Below, piece after piece: positions 42,422 through 51,149 of a stretch of DNA of 64,000 bases (positions are counted from its first letter, which is position 1; the number at the start of each line of letters is the position of its first letter). The translations under genes and the position numbers were made by a program. The notes under the pieces were generated by a model. It had not been told where the DNA came from. It worked only from the letters and a program-made list of their open reading frames with translations, and did not search any database. Source of the stretch: Dechloromonas denitrificans (GTDB lineage Bacteria; Pseudomonadota; Gammaproteobacteria; Burkholderiales; Rhodocyclaceae); NCBI RefSeq assembly GCF_020510685.1, contig NZ_CP075185.1:620001-684000 (forward strand), read 5' to 3'.

Positions 42422-43849
42422 ATGAGTTCCCGGCAGATCAACAGCGTAGGCATCGACGTCGGCACGACGACGACGCAGGTGATCTTTTCGGCGCTCGAGC
42501 TGATCAACCGGGCGCCGGCCTCGCAGGTACCGCATTACGAGTTTTCCCGGCGGGAAATCACCTATGTCAGTCCGGTGATCTTCACGCCGGTCGATCATGA
42601 CGGCCATATCCGCCTGCCCGAACTGGCCGCCTTCGTCGACCAGCAGTACCAGGCGGCCGGCCTGACGCGCCAGCAGGTCGAAAGCGGTGCCATCATCGTC
42701 ACCGGCGAAACCCTGAAAGCCCGCAACGCGCGGGCGACGGTGATGCAACTGGCGGAATCGCTCGGCGATTTCGTCGTCGCCACGGCCGGGCCGCACCTTG
42801 AATCGATCATTGCCGGCCACGGCTCGGGCGCCGGCGAATACTCGAGCAGCAATTCGGCGCGGGTGCTCAATATCGATATCGGTGGCGGCACCTCGAACTA
42901 TGTCGTCTTCGACTGCGGCCGCGTCGACGACACGGCCTGCCTGAATGTCGGCGGCCATCTGGTCGAAACCGATACGGCAGGGCGGGTCGATTTCGTCCAT
43001 GCGCCCGGTCAGAAGATCATCGATGCCTTGTTCGGCTCCGCCGACCGATCCTCGCTGGACCGCGCTCGCCTGGAGGCTGTCGCCGAGCGCATGGCGGTCC
43101 TGATCGTCGAGGTCATCGAAGGCCAGCCGTCGCCGCTGGCCCGCGATCTGCTGATGACCGACAGCTTGCGTCCCGGTCATGCGCTTGATGCGATTTTTCT
43201 CTCCGGCGGCGTCGGCGAGTGTTACTACCATCCGGTTGCCCCGGATGCCGCGTTTTCCTTCGGCGATCTCGGGCCGCTGCTGGCCGCCGCCCTGCATCGT
43301 CACCGCGCTTTCGCCAAGATGCCGGTGCGCGAGCCGAAACAGACCCTGCGCGCTACGGTGATCGGGGCCGGCGCCTATTCGCTGTCGCTGTCCGGCAGCA
43401 CGATCTGGCTCAATTACGCCAATCTGCCGATCCGCAACGTGCCGGTCGTCCATCCCTCACTGGCCATCGCCGATTTTTCTTCGGGCCAGTTGTGCGAAGC
43501 CTGGGAAACCTCGGCCCGGCGCATGGACATCGACCTTGGCGCCGATCGCTATGCCCTGGCCATTCCGCCTGAACTAGCCGTCTCCTATCGCGTCGTCCTC
43601 GACTGCAGCGCGGCGTTACGCCAGTTCATTTCGCGCCACCCGAATCCGGAAAACCCGCTCATCGTCATCGCCCGCCAGGATATGGGCAAGGTGCTCGGCA
43701 TGGAGTTGCAACCCGATATCCAGGGCCGCGAACTGGCCGTCATCGATGAGGTGGAAACCCGTGAGGGCGATTACGTCGATATCGGGAAAAGTTATTTTGG
43801 CGGCGACATTGTGCCGCTGACTGTCAAATCACTGGCATTTCCTTCATGA
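42422..43849 (+). CDS. eutA: EutA, reactivating factor of ethanolamine ammonia-lyase
   Basis: 475 residues. Actin-like ATPase motifs are GIDVGTTTTQVIFS and LNIDIGGGTSNYVVFD, with the family-specific FLSGGVGECYYHP. EutA exchanges inactivated cobalamin for fresh adenosylcobalamin in EutBC in an ATP-dependent way. 26 bases after eutH and 16 before eutB, with which it functions. Confidence 0.95.
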   Translation: MSSRQINSVGIDVGTTTTQVIFSALELINRAPASQVPHYEFSRREITYVSPVIFTPVDHDGHIRLPELAAFVDQQYQAAGLTRQQVESGAIIVTGETLKARNARATVMQLAESLGDFVVATAGPHLESIIAGHGSGAGEYSSSNSARVLNIDIGGGTSNYVVFDCGRVDDTACLNVGGHLVETDTAGRVDFVHAPGQKIIDALFGSADRSSLDRARLEAVAERMAVLIVEVIEGQPSPLARDLLMTDSLRPGHALDAIFLSGGVGECYYHPVAPDAAFSFGDLGPLLAAALHRHRAFAKMPVREPKQTLRATVIGAGAYSLSLSGSTIWLNYANLPIRNVPVVHPSLAIADFSSGQLCEAWETSARRMDIDLGADRYALAIPPELAVSYRVVLDCSAALRQFISRHPNPENPLIVIARQDMGKVLGMELQPDIQGRELAVIDEVETREGDYVDIGKSYFGGDIVPLTVKSLAFPS

Positions 43850-43865
43850 AAAGGAAGACGACGAG

Positions 43866-45227
43866 ATGAAACTGACCACTCAACTATTTGGCAAGACCTA
43901 CCAGTTCAAGGACGTCAAGGATGTGCTGGCCAAGGCCGGCGACTTGCGTTCCGGCGACATTCTGGCGGGGATTGCCGCACAGACCGCGCAAGAGCGCGTG
44001 GCGGCCAAGCACGTGCTCAGTGAGTTGTCGCTGGCCGACCTGCGCAACAATCCGGCGATTCCCTATGAGGATGATGCGGTCACCCGCGTGATCCAGGATG
44101 CGGTGCATGAAACGTCGTTTGCCGCCATTCGCAACTGGACGGTCAGCGAACTGCGTGAATACATCCTGAGCGACACGACGACGCTGGAAAACGTCGAATA
44201 CCTGCGCAAGGGCATCACCTCGGAAATGGTCGCGGCAGTCGCCAAGCTTTGTTCCAACGCCGATCTGATCTACGGGGCGAAGAAAATGCCGGTGGTCAAG
44301 AAGGCCAACACCACCATCGGCCGTCCTGGCAGCTTCAGTTGCCGGCTGCAGCCGAACGACACCCGCGACGATGTGAAAAGCATCCTGGCCCAGATCTACG
44401 AAGGCTTGTCCTACGGTGCCGGCGATGCGGTGATCGGCGTCAACCCGGTCACCGACAATGTCGAGAACGTCAAGCGCCTGCTCAACCAGATTTACGAGGT
44501 GATCGAAAAGTTCGCCATCCCGACTCAGGGCTGCGTTCTCGCCCACGTTTCGACGCAGATGGAAGCGATTCGCCAGGGGGCGCCGAGCGGCCTGATCTTC
44601 CAGAGCATCTGCGGCAGCGAGAAGGGGCTGAACGAATTCGGGGTCAGCATCGCCCTGCTCGATGAGGCCTATGAGGTGGCGCGCAATCACAACAAGGTGG
44701 CGGGGCCCAACGTGATGTACTTCGAAACCGGCCAGGGCTCGGCGCTGTCGGCGAATGCCCACTACGGGGCCGACCAGCTGACGATGGAGGCCCGCAACTA
44801 CGGACTGGCCAGGCGCTATGACCCGTTCATCGTCAATACCGTGGTCGGTTTCATTGGCCCGGAATACCTTTACAACGACCGGCAGATCTTGCGGGCCGGC
44901 CTTGAGGACCACTTCATGGGCAAGTTCACCGGCATTTCGATGGGCGTCGACTGCTGCTATACCAACCATGCCGAAGCCAACCAGAACTCCAACGAAAACC
45001 TGATGATCCTGCTCGCCACGGCGGGTTGCAACTACATCATGGGCATGCCGATGGGTGACGACATCATGCTCAACTATCAGACCACGGCCTATCACGACAC
45101 GGCAACCATCCGCCAACTGCTCGGCCTGCGCCCGGCCCCCGAGTTCGAGGCCTGGCTGGAACGCATGGGCCTGATGGAAAACGGCACCCTGACCCCGAAG
45201 GCGGGTGACGCCTCGGTATTCTTCTGA
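43866..45227 (+). CDS. eutB: EutB, ethanolamine ammonia-lyase large subunit
   Basis: 453 residues, the family's usual length. Recognisable stretches include KDVLAKAGDLRSGDILAGIAA, NPVTDNVENVKRLLNQIYEVI, QGCVLAHVSTQMEAI, YFETGQGSALSANAHYGADQ, DCCYTNHAEANQNSNENL and GMPMGDDIMLNYQTTAYHD. It is the TIM-barrel catalytic subunit that, with EutC and adenosylcobalamin, splits ethanolamine into acetaldehyde and ammonia. No truncation or odd substitution is seen. Confidence 0.98.
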   Translation: MKLTTQLFGKTYQFKDVKDVLAKAGDLRSGDILAGIAAQTAQERVAAKHVLSELSLADLRNNPAIPYEDDAVTRVIQDAVHETSFAAIRNWTVSELREYILSDTTTLENVEYLRKGITSEMVAAVAKLCSNADLIYGAKKMPVVKKANTTIGRPGSFSCRLQPNDTRDDVKSILAQIYEGLSYGAGDAVIGVNPVTDNVENVKRLLNQIYEVIEKFAIPTQGCVLAHVSTQMEAIRQGAPSGLIFQSICGSEKGLNEFGVSIALLDEAYEVARNHNKVAGPNVMYFETGQGSALSANAHYGADQLTMEARNYGLARRYDPFIVNTVVGFIGPEYLYNDRQILRAGLEDHFMGKFTGISMGVDCCYTNHAEANQNSNENLMILLATAGCNYIMGMPMGDDIMLNYQTTAYHDTATIRQLLGLRPAPEFEAWLERMGLMENGTLTPKAGDASVFF

Positions 45228-45239
45228 GAGGTAAGCAGA

Positions 45240-46139
45240 ATGGACCAGAAACAGATCGAAGATATCGTCCAGGCCGTCATGAGCAAGCTCCAGGCGGATG
45301 CCGGAGGTGCCGGCAACAGTACGGTTTGCGCCGTGAGCCAGTCGGCCGCGGCGCCGGCCCGGCGGGATGAAGGTTCCTTGCCCGATCTCGGCAGTGACGA
45401 CATAAAAAACTGGATCGGGGTGCAGAGCCCGCATCGCAAGGAAGTCCTGGAAGACCTGCGGCGCAGTACCGGCGCCCGGGTGGCCGGCGGCCGCTGCGGC
45501 CCGCGGCCGCGGACAACCGCCTTGTTGCGCTTCCTGGCCGACCATTCCCGCTCGAAGGATACGGTGCTCAAGGAAATTCCCGGCGAATGGGTGGCCAAGA
45601 CCGGGTTTTTCGAAGTGCATACCGAAATCTCCGACAAGGACGAATACCTGACCCGTCCGGACAAGGGGCGGCGGCTCAGCAAGGAGGCGATCGACACGGT
45701 GCTTGCCAAGTGCAAGAAGAACCCGCAGGTCCAGGTCGTGGTTTCGGACGGCTTGTCGACCGATGCGATTACCGCCAACTTCGACGAAATCCTGCCGCCG
45801 CTACTGAAGGGGCTGCAGAGCGCCGGACTGGAGGTAGGGACGCCGTTCTTCGTCCGCTACGGCCGGGTCAAGCTGGAAGACCAGATCGGCGAATTGCTCG
45901 GCGCCAAGGTGGTCATCCTGCTGATCGGCGAACGACCGGGCCTCGGGCAGTCCGAGAGCATGTCATGCTACATGGTGTATAGCCCGACCCTGGCCAAGAC
46001 GGTCGAGTCCGATCGCACCTGTATTTCCAACATCCATCGTTCCGGCACGCCGCCGGTCGAAGCCGCCGCAGTCATTGTCGACCTGGCCAAGCAGATGTTG
46101 CAGAAGCAAACCAGCGGCATCAATTTGAATCGCGCCTGA
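45240..46139 (+). CDS. eutC: EutC, ethanolamine ammonia-lyase small subunit
   Basis: 299 residues. The N-terminal amphipathic helix ([18 protein letters not shown]) resembles the EutE targeting peptide and probably directs EutBC into the shell. A linker (about 25-45) leads to the cobalamin-binding fold ([91 protein letters not shown]). 12 bases after eutB. Confidence 0.98.
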   Translation: MDQKQIEDIVQAVMSKLQADAGGAGNSTVCAVSQSAAAPARRDEGSLPDLGSDDIKNWIGVQSPHRKEVLEDLRRSTGARVAGGRCGPRPRTTALLRFLADHSRSKDTVLKEIPGEWVAKTGFFEVHTEISDKDEYLTRPDKGRRLSKEAIDTVLAKCKKNPQVQVVVSDGLSTDAITANFDEILPPLLKGLQSAGLEVGTPFFVRYGRVKLEDQIGELLGAKVVILLIGERPGLGQSESMSCYMVYSPTLAKTVESDRTCISNIHRSGTPPVEAAAVIVDLAKQMLQKQTSGINLNRA

Positions 46140-46159
46140 TTCCGCACAAGGAGAACGTC

Positions 46160-46819
46160 ATGGCTGTAATGGACATCATCAAACCCTCGGTCCGCGCGGT
46201 GCGTCTTATTGCTTCGCTGCACGCCGACTTCAAGAAACAACTCAAGCTTGGCGACCACATCAACTGTCTGGGGCTGCTGACCGCGGACTCCGACGATGTC
46301 ACCTACATCGCCGCCGATGAAGCGACCAAGCAGGCCAGGGTGGAAGTGGTCTATGGCCGTTCGCTCTATGCCGGTGCCGCCCACAGTTCATCGCCGACGG
46401 CTGGCGAGGTGCTGATCATGTTCGGCGGCCCGACGCCCGGCGAAGTGCGTTCCGGCCTCGACTCGGCGATCGCCACTATCGAGTCCGGCCCGGCTTTCCG
46501 TTGCGCCAACGAGGATGGCTCGATCGCCTTCCTCTCGCATCTGATCTCGCGGACCGGGACTTACCTGTCGGGTGTTGCCGGGATCAAGGCCGGGTTGCCG
46601 ATGGCGTACCTGATTGCGCCGCCGCTGGAGGCAACCTACGGCATCGATGCGGCGCTGAAAGCCGCCGATGTGCAGATGGTGATGTATGTCCCGCCACCGT
46701 CCGAAACGAACTACTCGGGTGCCTTCATGACCGGCAGCCAGGCCGCCTGCAAGGCCGCCTGCGATGCCTTCGCGCAGGCCGTACTGGAAGTGGCAGCCGA
46801 CCCGATTCGGGTTAGCTGA
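46160..46819 (+). CDS. eutL: EutL, trimeric tandem-BMC shell protein
   Basis: 219 residues, matching EutL in length and sequence ([96 protein letters not shown]). It is two circularly permuted BMC domains in tandem that form a trimer whose gated central pore is thought to admit large molecules such as cofactors; ethanolamine binds and closes EutL pores in other species. AAGGAG lies 7-8 bases upstream. Confidence 0.95.
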   Translation: MAVMDIIKPSVRAVRLIASLHADFKKQLKLGDHINCLGLLTADSDDVTYIAADEATKQARVEVVYGRSLYAGAAHSSSPTAGEVLIMFGGPTPGEVRSGLDSAIATIESGPAFRCANEDGSIAFLSHLISRTGTYLSGVAGIKAGLPMAYLIAPPLEATYGIDAALKAADVQMVMYVPPPSETNYSGAFMTGSQAACKAACDAFAQAVLEVAADPIRVS

Positions 46820-46825
46820 GTTGCG

Positions 46826-47422
46826 ATGAACTGGAACTCGATCGGCCTGATCGAAGTGCACGGCTGGGTGCCGGCCATTGCCGCCGGCGATGCCATGGTC
46901 AAGGCGGCCGATGTCCGGCTGCTGCGCCAGCATTCGATCTCACCGGGTTTCGTCACGGTCATCGTCGAAGGCGATCTCGGCTCCTGCCGGGCGGCCGTCG
47001 ATGCCGGGGTTGCCGCCGCCGCGCAACTCGGCACCGTGCTGGCGCAACTGGTCATCGGGCGTCCCGATCCGGATACCTGGAACCTGTCCGGGCCGCTGCT
47101 CGCCGCAGCCGACAAGAGCCGGCGCGGCTTCAATGGCCGGCGCAGCAAAGCGGTTACCCAGGTTAGCAAAATCATTGAGCAGCCTGCGTCAGAAGAGACG
47201 TCTGAAGTGCCGCCAAGGCCCGCCGACTCGCCGGCCGGCTGGCCGAATGACAGCGAAGCGGGGGCGCTTCTGGCCTATATCGGATCGAGCAATCGGGGAC
47301 GCACCACGCAGGAAGTGGCGCGTCACTTCAAGCAGCCGGTAAGCGAAACCCGCGCCCTGCTGGAACAATGGGCGGCCGCCGGCCGGCTCGGCCGCACCGG
47401 GGCGCGTTATCTCGTTGGCTGA
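46826..47422 (+). CDS. eutK: EutK, BMC shell protein with C-terminal winged-helix-like domain
   Basis: 198 residues. An N-terminal BMC-H domain (about 1-90, GLIEVHGWVPAIAAGDAMVKAADVRLL) is joined by a Ser/Glu/Pro-rich linker (about 105-145) to a C-terminal helix-turn-helix module (about 148-198, LLAYIGSSNRGRTTQEVARHFKQPVSETRALLEQWAAAGRLGRTGARYLVG). E. coli EutK has the same organisation, and its C-terminal domain is positively charged and may bind nucleic acid. This copy is longer than the E. coli protein mainly in the linker. Confidence 0.9.
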   Translation: MNWNSIGLIEVHGWVPAIAAGDAMVKAADVRLLRQHSISPGFVTVIVEGDLGSCRAAVDAGVAAAAQLGTVLAQLVIGRPDPDTWNLSGPLLAAADKSRRGFNGRRSKAVTQVSKIIEQPASEETSEVPPRPADSPAGWPNDSEAGALLAYIGSSNRGRTTQEVARHFKQPVSETRALLEQWAAAGRLGRTGARYLVG

Positions 47423-47467
47423 GAACGAACCGATGAGCCGGGCGCCACGCACAGGAAAGGGCAGCAG

Positions 47468-48784
47468 ATGAGCGACATTCTCCAGAAAATTCGCCAGGCC
47501 GGCATCGTCGGTGCCGGTGGCGCCGGCTTTCCGACCCATGTCAAGCTGGCGGCCAAGGCGGAGATCCTGATCGTCAACGGGGCGGAATGCGAGCCGCTGT
47601 TACGCGTGGACCAGCAGTTGATGGCCAACCATCCCGAGGAGTTGATCAGGGGCGTGCGCTATGCCATGCAGGCAACCGGCGCCAGGGAAGGCATCATCGC
47701 GCTGAAAGCAAAATACAAGAAGGCGATCGCCGTGCTCGAACCGCTGCTGCCGGCGGAAATGCGCATCCACATCCTGAAGGACGTGTACCCGGCCGGCGAT
47801 GAAGTGATCACCATCTGGATGGCGACCGGCCGCCGCGTGCCGCCCGGCAAGCTGCCACTGGATGTCGGGGTGATCGTCAGCAACGTCCAGACGCTGATCA
47901 ACGTGACCCACGCCGTCGAAGCCGAGCGTCCGGTGACTCACCGGGCGCTGACCGTGACCGGCGCGGTGCACAATCCGGTGACGGTCAGCGTGCCGATCGG
48001 CACCTCCTACGCCGAAGCCTTGAGCATGTCGGGCGGGCCGGCCCGCAGCGGTACGGCCGTTGTCGAAGGCGGACCGATGATGGGGCATCTGGTGCATGAC
48101 ATGGAAACGCCGGTGACCAAGACGACCGGCGCGCTGATCGTGCTACCGGAAGACAATATCGTCGTTCTTCGCCACCGCAAGAACATGGATGCGGTGCTGC
48201 GCATCGCCAAGACGACCTGCGAGCAGTGCTGTCTGTGTACCGAGTTGTGCCCGCGCCACCTGATCGGTCACGAACTGCCGCCGCACCTGATCGTCCGGTC
48301 GCTGAGCTATAACCATGTCGGTTCGCCGTCGACCCTGCTGAGCGCCCTGACCTGCTCGGAATGCGCCATCTGCGAAGCCTGGGCGTGCCCGGTCGATATC
48401 TCGCCGATGCGCATCAACATTGCCCTGAAAGCCCAGATGCGCGAACAGGGACTGCATTACGAAGGCGAGTTGCACCCGCTCGACCCGATGGCCGAATACC
48501 GCCTGGTGCCTTCGCTGCGCCTGATCGAGCGCCTGGGCATCGGGAGTTACAACGTACCGGCGCCGTTTGTCGAGGCGGCGGCGACACCGGCGCAAGTCAG
48601 GATTCCACTTAAACAGCATATCGGCGCGCCGAGCCTGGCGCTGGTCAGCCAGGGCGACCAGGTCAGTTGCGGGCAGCCGATCGGCGAAATACCCGAAGGG
48701 GCCATGGGCGCTCGCATTCATGCCAGCATCGATGGCCGTGTGACACAAGTGACGGACGAGTTCGTCACGATCAGCCGTTCATAA
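47468..48784 (+). CDS. pduS: PduS-like flavin/iron-sulfur protein (RnfC/Nqo1-like)
   Basis: 438 residues. The N-terminal nucleotide/FMN region (GIVGAGGAGFPTHVKL, INGAECEP-type VNGAECEPLLRVD) resembles RnfC/Nqo1. Ferredoxin-type motifs are CEQCCLCTELCP (Cys251, 254, 257, 261) and CSECAICEAWACP (Cys296, 299, 302, 307), enough for two 4Fe-4S clusters. A C-terminal biotinyl-lipoyl-like SLBB/RnfC tail follows (QVSCGQPIGEIPEGAMGARIHASIDGRVTQV). Family knowledge: Salmonella PduS oxidises NADH, reduces cobalamin, and binds shell protein PduT. It occupies the place of eutR in the enterobacterial order; enterobacterial eut operons have no such gene. Confidence 0.9.
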   Translation: MSDILQKIRQAGIVGAGGAGFPTHVKLAAKAEILIVNGAECEPLLRVDQQLMANHPEELIRGVRYAMQATGAREGIIALKAKYKKAIAVLEPLLPAEMRIHILKDVYPAGDEVITIWMATGRRVPPGKLPLDVGVIVSNVQTLINVTHAVEAERPVTHRALTVTGAVHNPVTVSVPIGTSYAEALSMSGGPARSGTAVVEGGPMMGHLVHDMETPVTKTTGALIVLPEDNIVVLRHRKNMDAVLRIAKTTCEQCCLCTELCPRHLIGHELPPHLIVRSLSYNHVGSPSTLLSALTCSECAICEAWACPVDISPMRINIALKAQMREQGLHYEGELHPLDPMAEYRLVPSLRLIERLGIGSYNVPAPFVEAAATPAQVRIPLKQHIGAPSLALVSQGDQVSCGQPIGEIPEGAMGARIHASIDGRVTQVTDEFVTISRS

Positions 48785-48794
48785 GGAGACTAGC

Positions 48795-49343
48795 GTGTTA
48801 CATGCAATCGGATTGGTGGAGTACTCGAGTATCGCCAAAGGCATCGAGGCGAGCGACGTGATGGCGAAGACCGCCGAGGTGACGATCCTCGTCTCGAAGG
48901 CGATCTGCCCGGGCAAATACATCGTGCTGGTCGGCGGCGACATCGCCTCGGTCAAGCAATCGGTACAGGCCGCCATCGCCCTCGACGGACCGAATGTCGT
49001 CGATCACTTCCTGATTCCGAATATCCATCCCTCGGTGATGCCGGCGATTGGCGGCGGTAATTCGATCGGCAAGGTTCTGGCGCTCGGCATCATCGAAACC
49101 TTCTCGGTCGCCTCGACCATCGAAGCGGCCGACGCGGCGGTCAAGGCCGCCAAGGTCGAGCCGGTGCGCATGCATCTGGCTTTCGGCATCGGCGGCAAGA
49201 GCTATGTCGTCTTCACCGGCGATGTTGCCGACGTCGAGGCCGGCGTTCGGATCGGTAGCGAAGTGGCCGGCGACAAGGGCATGCTGGTGCAGCGCGTCGT
49301 CATTCCCCGTCCGCACAAGCAGGTCATCGAACATCTGATGTAA
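48795..49343 (+). CDS. pduT: PduT-like tandem-BMC shell protein with cluster-ligating cysteine
   Basis: 182 residues with two BMC domains in tandem (LHAIGLVEYSSIAKGIEASDVMAKTAEVTILVSKAICPGKYIVLVGGD and ALGIIETFSVASTIEAADAAVKAAKVEPVRMHLAFGIGGKSYVVFTGD). Cys38, in SKAICPGK, is exactly where Salmonella PduT holds the cysteine that binds a 4Fe-4S cluster on the trimer axis. It is expected to form a trimer in the shell and to pass electrons between lumen and cytosol with PduS. Starts 10 bases after pduS; last gene of the operon, immediately before the terminator. Confidence 0.92.
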   Translation: MLHAIGLVEYSSIAKGIEASDVMAKTAEVTILVSKAICPGKYIVLVGGDIASVKQSVQAAIALDGPNVVDHFLIPNIHPSVMPAIGGGNSIGKVLALGIIETFSVASTIEAADAAVKAAKVEPVRMHLAFGIGGKSYVVFTGDVADVEAGVRIGSEVAGDKGMLVQRVVIPRPHKQVIEHLM

Positions 49344-49350
49344 TAAAAAA

Positions 49351-49387
49351 CCCGCCGCTCCGTTTCCGGAGGCGGCGGGGTTTTTTT
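49351..49387. terminator. Bidirectional terminator closing the eut operon
   Basis: A 12-bp G/C-rich stem (CCCGCCGC-TCCG / CGGA-GCGGCGGG, one bulged G), loop TTTC, with seven Ts on the plus side and an A run before it that gives a T run on the minus side. A second hairpin (CCTGCTGCC / GGCAGCAGG, about 49393-49414) follows, serving the convergent HAD gene. Confidence 0.95.
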
Positions 49388-49421
49388 GCCCACCTGCTGC
49401 CCGCAGGCAGCAGGTTTCTCG

Positions 49422-50708
49422 TTACTTGAGGATCTGGCCTTGGGTGGCGCCAAACTTGATGTGGGCTTGCGACTTCACGAATTCACCCGTGTTGTCGTTG
49501 CGCCCCTGCAGCAAAATCTTCGCATCCGGCGTGCGGTAGGAGTCCACTGCCTGTTTTGACAGCGTGGCGATGTCCTTGCCCTTCAGACGATTGACGATCA
49601 GCACCAGTTTCGTGTCGGCAAAGTCCTGCATCATGTTCATGTCGCCTTCGCTGTCGCCGGCCACAAAACTCGGACCATAACCATATTTCGAAACCAGGAA
49701 GCGTTCGATCGCCTTGGTTTTGCCTTTCTGTTGTGTTTGCACATAACCACGCCGGAATTCGGTCTGGATGATGCCGTTCGCGTCCCGCTCGAGTTCCATG
49801 CCGATTACCCGATCAGCCGGATTGTTGTAGCCGTAATTCGGGTTCGACGAAATTTCCTTGATCACATCGACAAAGGATGCCGTGCAGACCCAGATATCGA
49901 TACCCGCTTCACGGAAGGCGGTGAACACGTCCTGCATTTCCGGCATCAGGCGCAGACCGTTCTTCCAACTGACCGAGACAACGCCGGCTTTGCCTAGCAG
50001 CGAAGCCGGGCTGGTCCATTTAACTTTCTCGATCGGCTGCGTCTTTTGCCATTCGAGCGTCTCGTTGACCATCTGGCGAACTTGCTGCTCGTTCATCCCG
50101 GTGAATAGATAGAGAACCCAAGGATAGGCAATCGAGACGTCGAAGGTGTCGCCAATCGCCTCATACATGTAGCGGGCTTTGGTCGTGAAATTCGCGTAAT
50201 GCGGATTCTTCTTGACGTCAGCCAGCGACAGTTGGCCCTTCATGCCTTTGTAGTTGTTGTAGATCCAGCGGTAGCTGTCGACCGCATCAGGAACAACCAG
50301 ATCGATATTGACCGGCTGACCGGCCGCGTTGTTGTAATCCTTGGCGAAATTGGTTTTCGGCACCTCCATCCGCAACGCCTTGTCCATCTGTTCCGGCGTC
50401 ATGGCAAAGCGGAGATTCTCCAACTGATAAATGAAGGTTGCTTCCTCGACATCGAGGAAAACCATCGTGTTATCCCAGTCGAAAACGGCGTAAGGCGGCT
50501 TCGCCGGATTGTATGAGGGACTGTTCTTGCCGTAGGTGTTGAGAAACTTTTCGATTTTCGCCCGGTTGAAGTTGTCCCAGTTGCGATCGGCGAGCTTTAT
50601 CGCCGACTGGCTTTGGGATACTCCGGATACCGGCTCCGTCGAACAGGCGCCGAGCATCGTGGCGGAAAAGACTGCAGCAAGTAACAGTGCAGCGGATCTG
50701 TGTTTCAT
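49422..50708 (-). CDS. HAD-superfamily phosphatase-like lipoprotein
   Basis: 428 residues. Lipobox-like signal (AAVFSATMLGAC-STE) suggests a lipoprotein. The HAD motif I is VFDWDNTMVF (nucleophile Asp in DxDxT), and the C-terminal motifs III/IV are FLVSKYGYGPSFVAGDSEGDMNMMQDF (GDSxxD). An inserted helical cap lies between (about 110-260). It resembles secreted phosphoserine phosphatase-like HAD proteins; substrate unknown. The AAGGAG site 7 bases upstream supports the start. Convergent to eut, with unrelated function. Confidence 0.82.
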   Translation of the reverse strand: MKHRSAALLLAAVFSATMLGACSTEPVSGVSQSQSAIKLADRNWDNFNRAKIEKFLNTYGKNSPSYNPAKPPYAVFDWDNTMVFLDVEEATFIYQLENLRFAMTPEQMDKALRMEVPKTNFAKDYNNAAGQPVNIDLVVPDAVDSYRWIYNNYKGMKGQLSLADVKKNPHYANFTTKARYMYEAIGDTFDVSIAYPWVLYLFTGMNEQQVRQMVNETLEWQKTQPIEKVKWTSPASLLGKAGVVSVSWKNGLRLMPEMQDVFTAFREAGIDIWVCTASFVDVIKEISSNPNYGYNNPADRVIGMELERDANGIIQTEFRRGYVQTQQKGKTKAIERFLVSKYGYGPSFVAGDSEGDMNMMQDFADTKLVLIVNRLKGKDIATLSKQAVDSYRTPDAKILLQGRNDNTGEFVKSQAHIKFGATQGQILK

Positions 50709-51031
50709 CGCGTATCTCCTTTTTCGTTATCGCTAAAAAGAAACTACTACCAGCAATGTCTTGCGGGACATTATGTGCGCCAGATCGATAAATAAAAGAT
50801 CTGACGGTAGATCACGCATTTTTCAACATAAAACAATCGCGAGTCGTTGTTAACCGTGTGCAGCAGAGGCTTCTCCCCCCACGACCCGCGAACAGGACGC
50901 CCATCAATTATGCTCCTAGTCGGCCGGCAGGGGGAGTGTGTCGAGACGAGAAAACACTTCCCGCGGCGGGAGGCAATCGACTCCCGATTGCCGCGTTCAT
51001 GCATCACGCCAATGTGGGTTGGCACAAAAAG
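50709..51031. other. Intergenic region upstream of the HAD gene, with palindromes
   Basis: No gene is seen. It should contain the minus-strand promoter of the HAD lipoprotein. Inverted repeats are AATGTC / GACATT (50755-50772), GGGAGTGT / ACACTTCCC (50932-50962, one bulge) and GGCAATC / GATTGCC (50972-50992). They could be operators or a structured leader. Short frames here look accidental. Confidence 0.4.
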
Positions 51032-51059
51032 AAAAGCCAACCCCGGAAGGTTGGCTTTT
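51032..51059 (-). terminator. Terminator after the tRNA gene
   Basis: A stem of about 11 bp (AAAAGCCAACC / GGTTGGCTTTT) ends in CTTTTTG on the minus strand, 7 bases past the tRNA's CCA end. Confidence 0.9.
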
Positions 51060-51065
51060 CAATAT

Positions 51066-51142
51066 TGGTGGGCCCGCACGGACTTGAACCGTGGACCAAA
51101 GGATTATGAGTCCTCTGCTCTAACCAACTGAGCTACAGGCCC
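51066..51142 (-). tRNA. tRNA with CAT anticodon, probably tRNA-Ile2(k2CAU)
   Basis: On the minus strand a full cloverleaf folds: acceptor GGGCCTG / CGGGCCC, D-arm AGCTCAGTTGGTTAGAGC-like, anticodon arm AGAGGACTCATAATCCTTT with anticodon CAT, T-arm CCACGGTTCAAGTCCGTGC-like, and encoded CCA. Acceptor pairs C4-G69 and C5-G68, the variable loop TTGGTC and T-loop TTCAAGT match E. coli tRNA-Ile2 (read by TilS) better than elongator tRNA-Met. Located just downstream of rpoD on the same strand. Confidence 0.85.
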
Positions 51143-51149
51143 GAAAGCT

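Noticed and set aside
33941..49343. Recent horizontal transfer of the eut operon
   Set aside because: Base composition and codon style look like the flanking genes, and no integrase, transposase or boundary repeats were seen; older transfer cannot be excluded.
51066..51142. Elongator tRNA-Met (CAT anticodon)
   Set aside because: Acceptor pairs C4-G69 and C5-G68, variable loop and T-loop fit tRNA-Ile2 better; kept as probable Ile2.
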